This document shows positions 5,304 through 5,403 of a DNA stretch of 5,403 nt, piece by piece. The DNA comes from an uncultured Chlorobiota bacterium (GTDB lineage: Bacteria; Bacteroidota; Kapaibacteriia; OLB7). The notes under the pieces were generated by a model. The model made no database searches. It saw nothing but the letters and a program-made list of their open reading frames with translations, and was not told the origin of the DNA. The stretch lies in the NCBI GenBank assembly GCA_946481475.1, contig CAMLOB010000325.1, positions 1 through 5,403 of the forward strand, given 5' to 3'. Positions within the stretch are counted from its first letter, which is position 1. Every line of letters begins with the position of its first letter. The translations under genes were made by a program, and so were the position numbers.

Positions 5304-5403
5304 CAGGATCTGCTACGCAATGCTCCCTCTTCTCTCCATCCGCCTGATGCATCGGGCCGTTGACGCGACGGGGGAGAATTTCCCGGCACGTTTCTGACAC
5401 GAC

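Larger units (their letters stand above)
5014..5403 (+). repeat. Array B right part: 137-bp tandem repeat, cut by the window edge
   Basis: From 5034 the sequence repeats with a period of 137 bases (5034-5170, 5171-5307, then 5308 to the edge). The first two copies differ by one base (CTCCT versus CTCCC). The leading stretch 5014-5033 is a unit head in which the GTAG hairpin is missing. The third copy changes subtype toward unit 5. The array continues beyond the window. Confidence 0.88.

Noticed and set aside
5039..5389. Minus-strand 116-codon frame in array B with repeated peptides (CREILPRPVNGP...)
   Set aside because: The 137-bp period is not a multiple of three, so the same DNA is read in different frames in successive copies. 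This is an open frame by composition, not a repeat protein.
3490..5403. CRISPR array
   Set aside because: Units of 137-163 bp are similar along their whole length; there are no short constant repeats separated by unique spacers and no cas genes.

Overview
The window is a piece of a prokaryotic chromosome of fairly high GC content, and every supported gene lies on the minus strand. Starts are GTG or ATG with strong Shine-Dalgarno sequences (for example AGGAGGTGA before hsdS). That fits a bacterium or a methanogen-like archaeon, and the sequence does not decide between them.

Read in the direction of transcription (right to left), the left two thirds hold a Type I restriction-modification locus. 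It contains hsdM (N6-adenine methyltransferase subunit, 1748-3319), a previously hidden 39-codon ORF (1632-1751) overlapping the hsdM stop, and hsdS (two-domain DNA specificity subunit, 280-1620). At the left edge lies a partial ORF (1-159) with an RNxxxH motif typical of HEPN domains. HsdM and HsdS would form the M2S modification enzyme. The restriction subunit gene hsdR is not in the window and, if present, probably lies beyond the left edge. The small ORF carries the GYRVxSxRGTQFR block of the RhuM family, so it looks like a collapsed rhuM gene or a recycled fragment of one that couples hsdM to hsdS translation.

The right third is built from a structured repeat family, in array A (3490-4018) and array B (4673-5403). 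Each full unit is about 163 bp. It begins with a GTAG tetranucleotide and a GC-rich hairpin (REP-like) and continues through a conserved body. Some units end in a second hairpin in inverted orientation closed by CTAC, an arrangement resembling a BIME. Copies show a compensated base pair in the hairpin stem, loss of the hairpin in one copy, a 26-bp contraction between GCGCAT microrepeats that accounts exactly for the 137-bp tandem period at the right end, and mosaic copies. These repeats do not look coding.

Between the two arrays sits one ordinary gene, a VOC-superfamily (glyoxalase/bleomycin-resistance-like) protein at 4049-4489, with a clear ribosome binding site and two of the usual metal ligands replaced. 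The most interesting material is the repeat family and the RhuM-like micro-ORF inside the restriction-modification operon.
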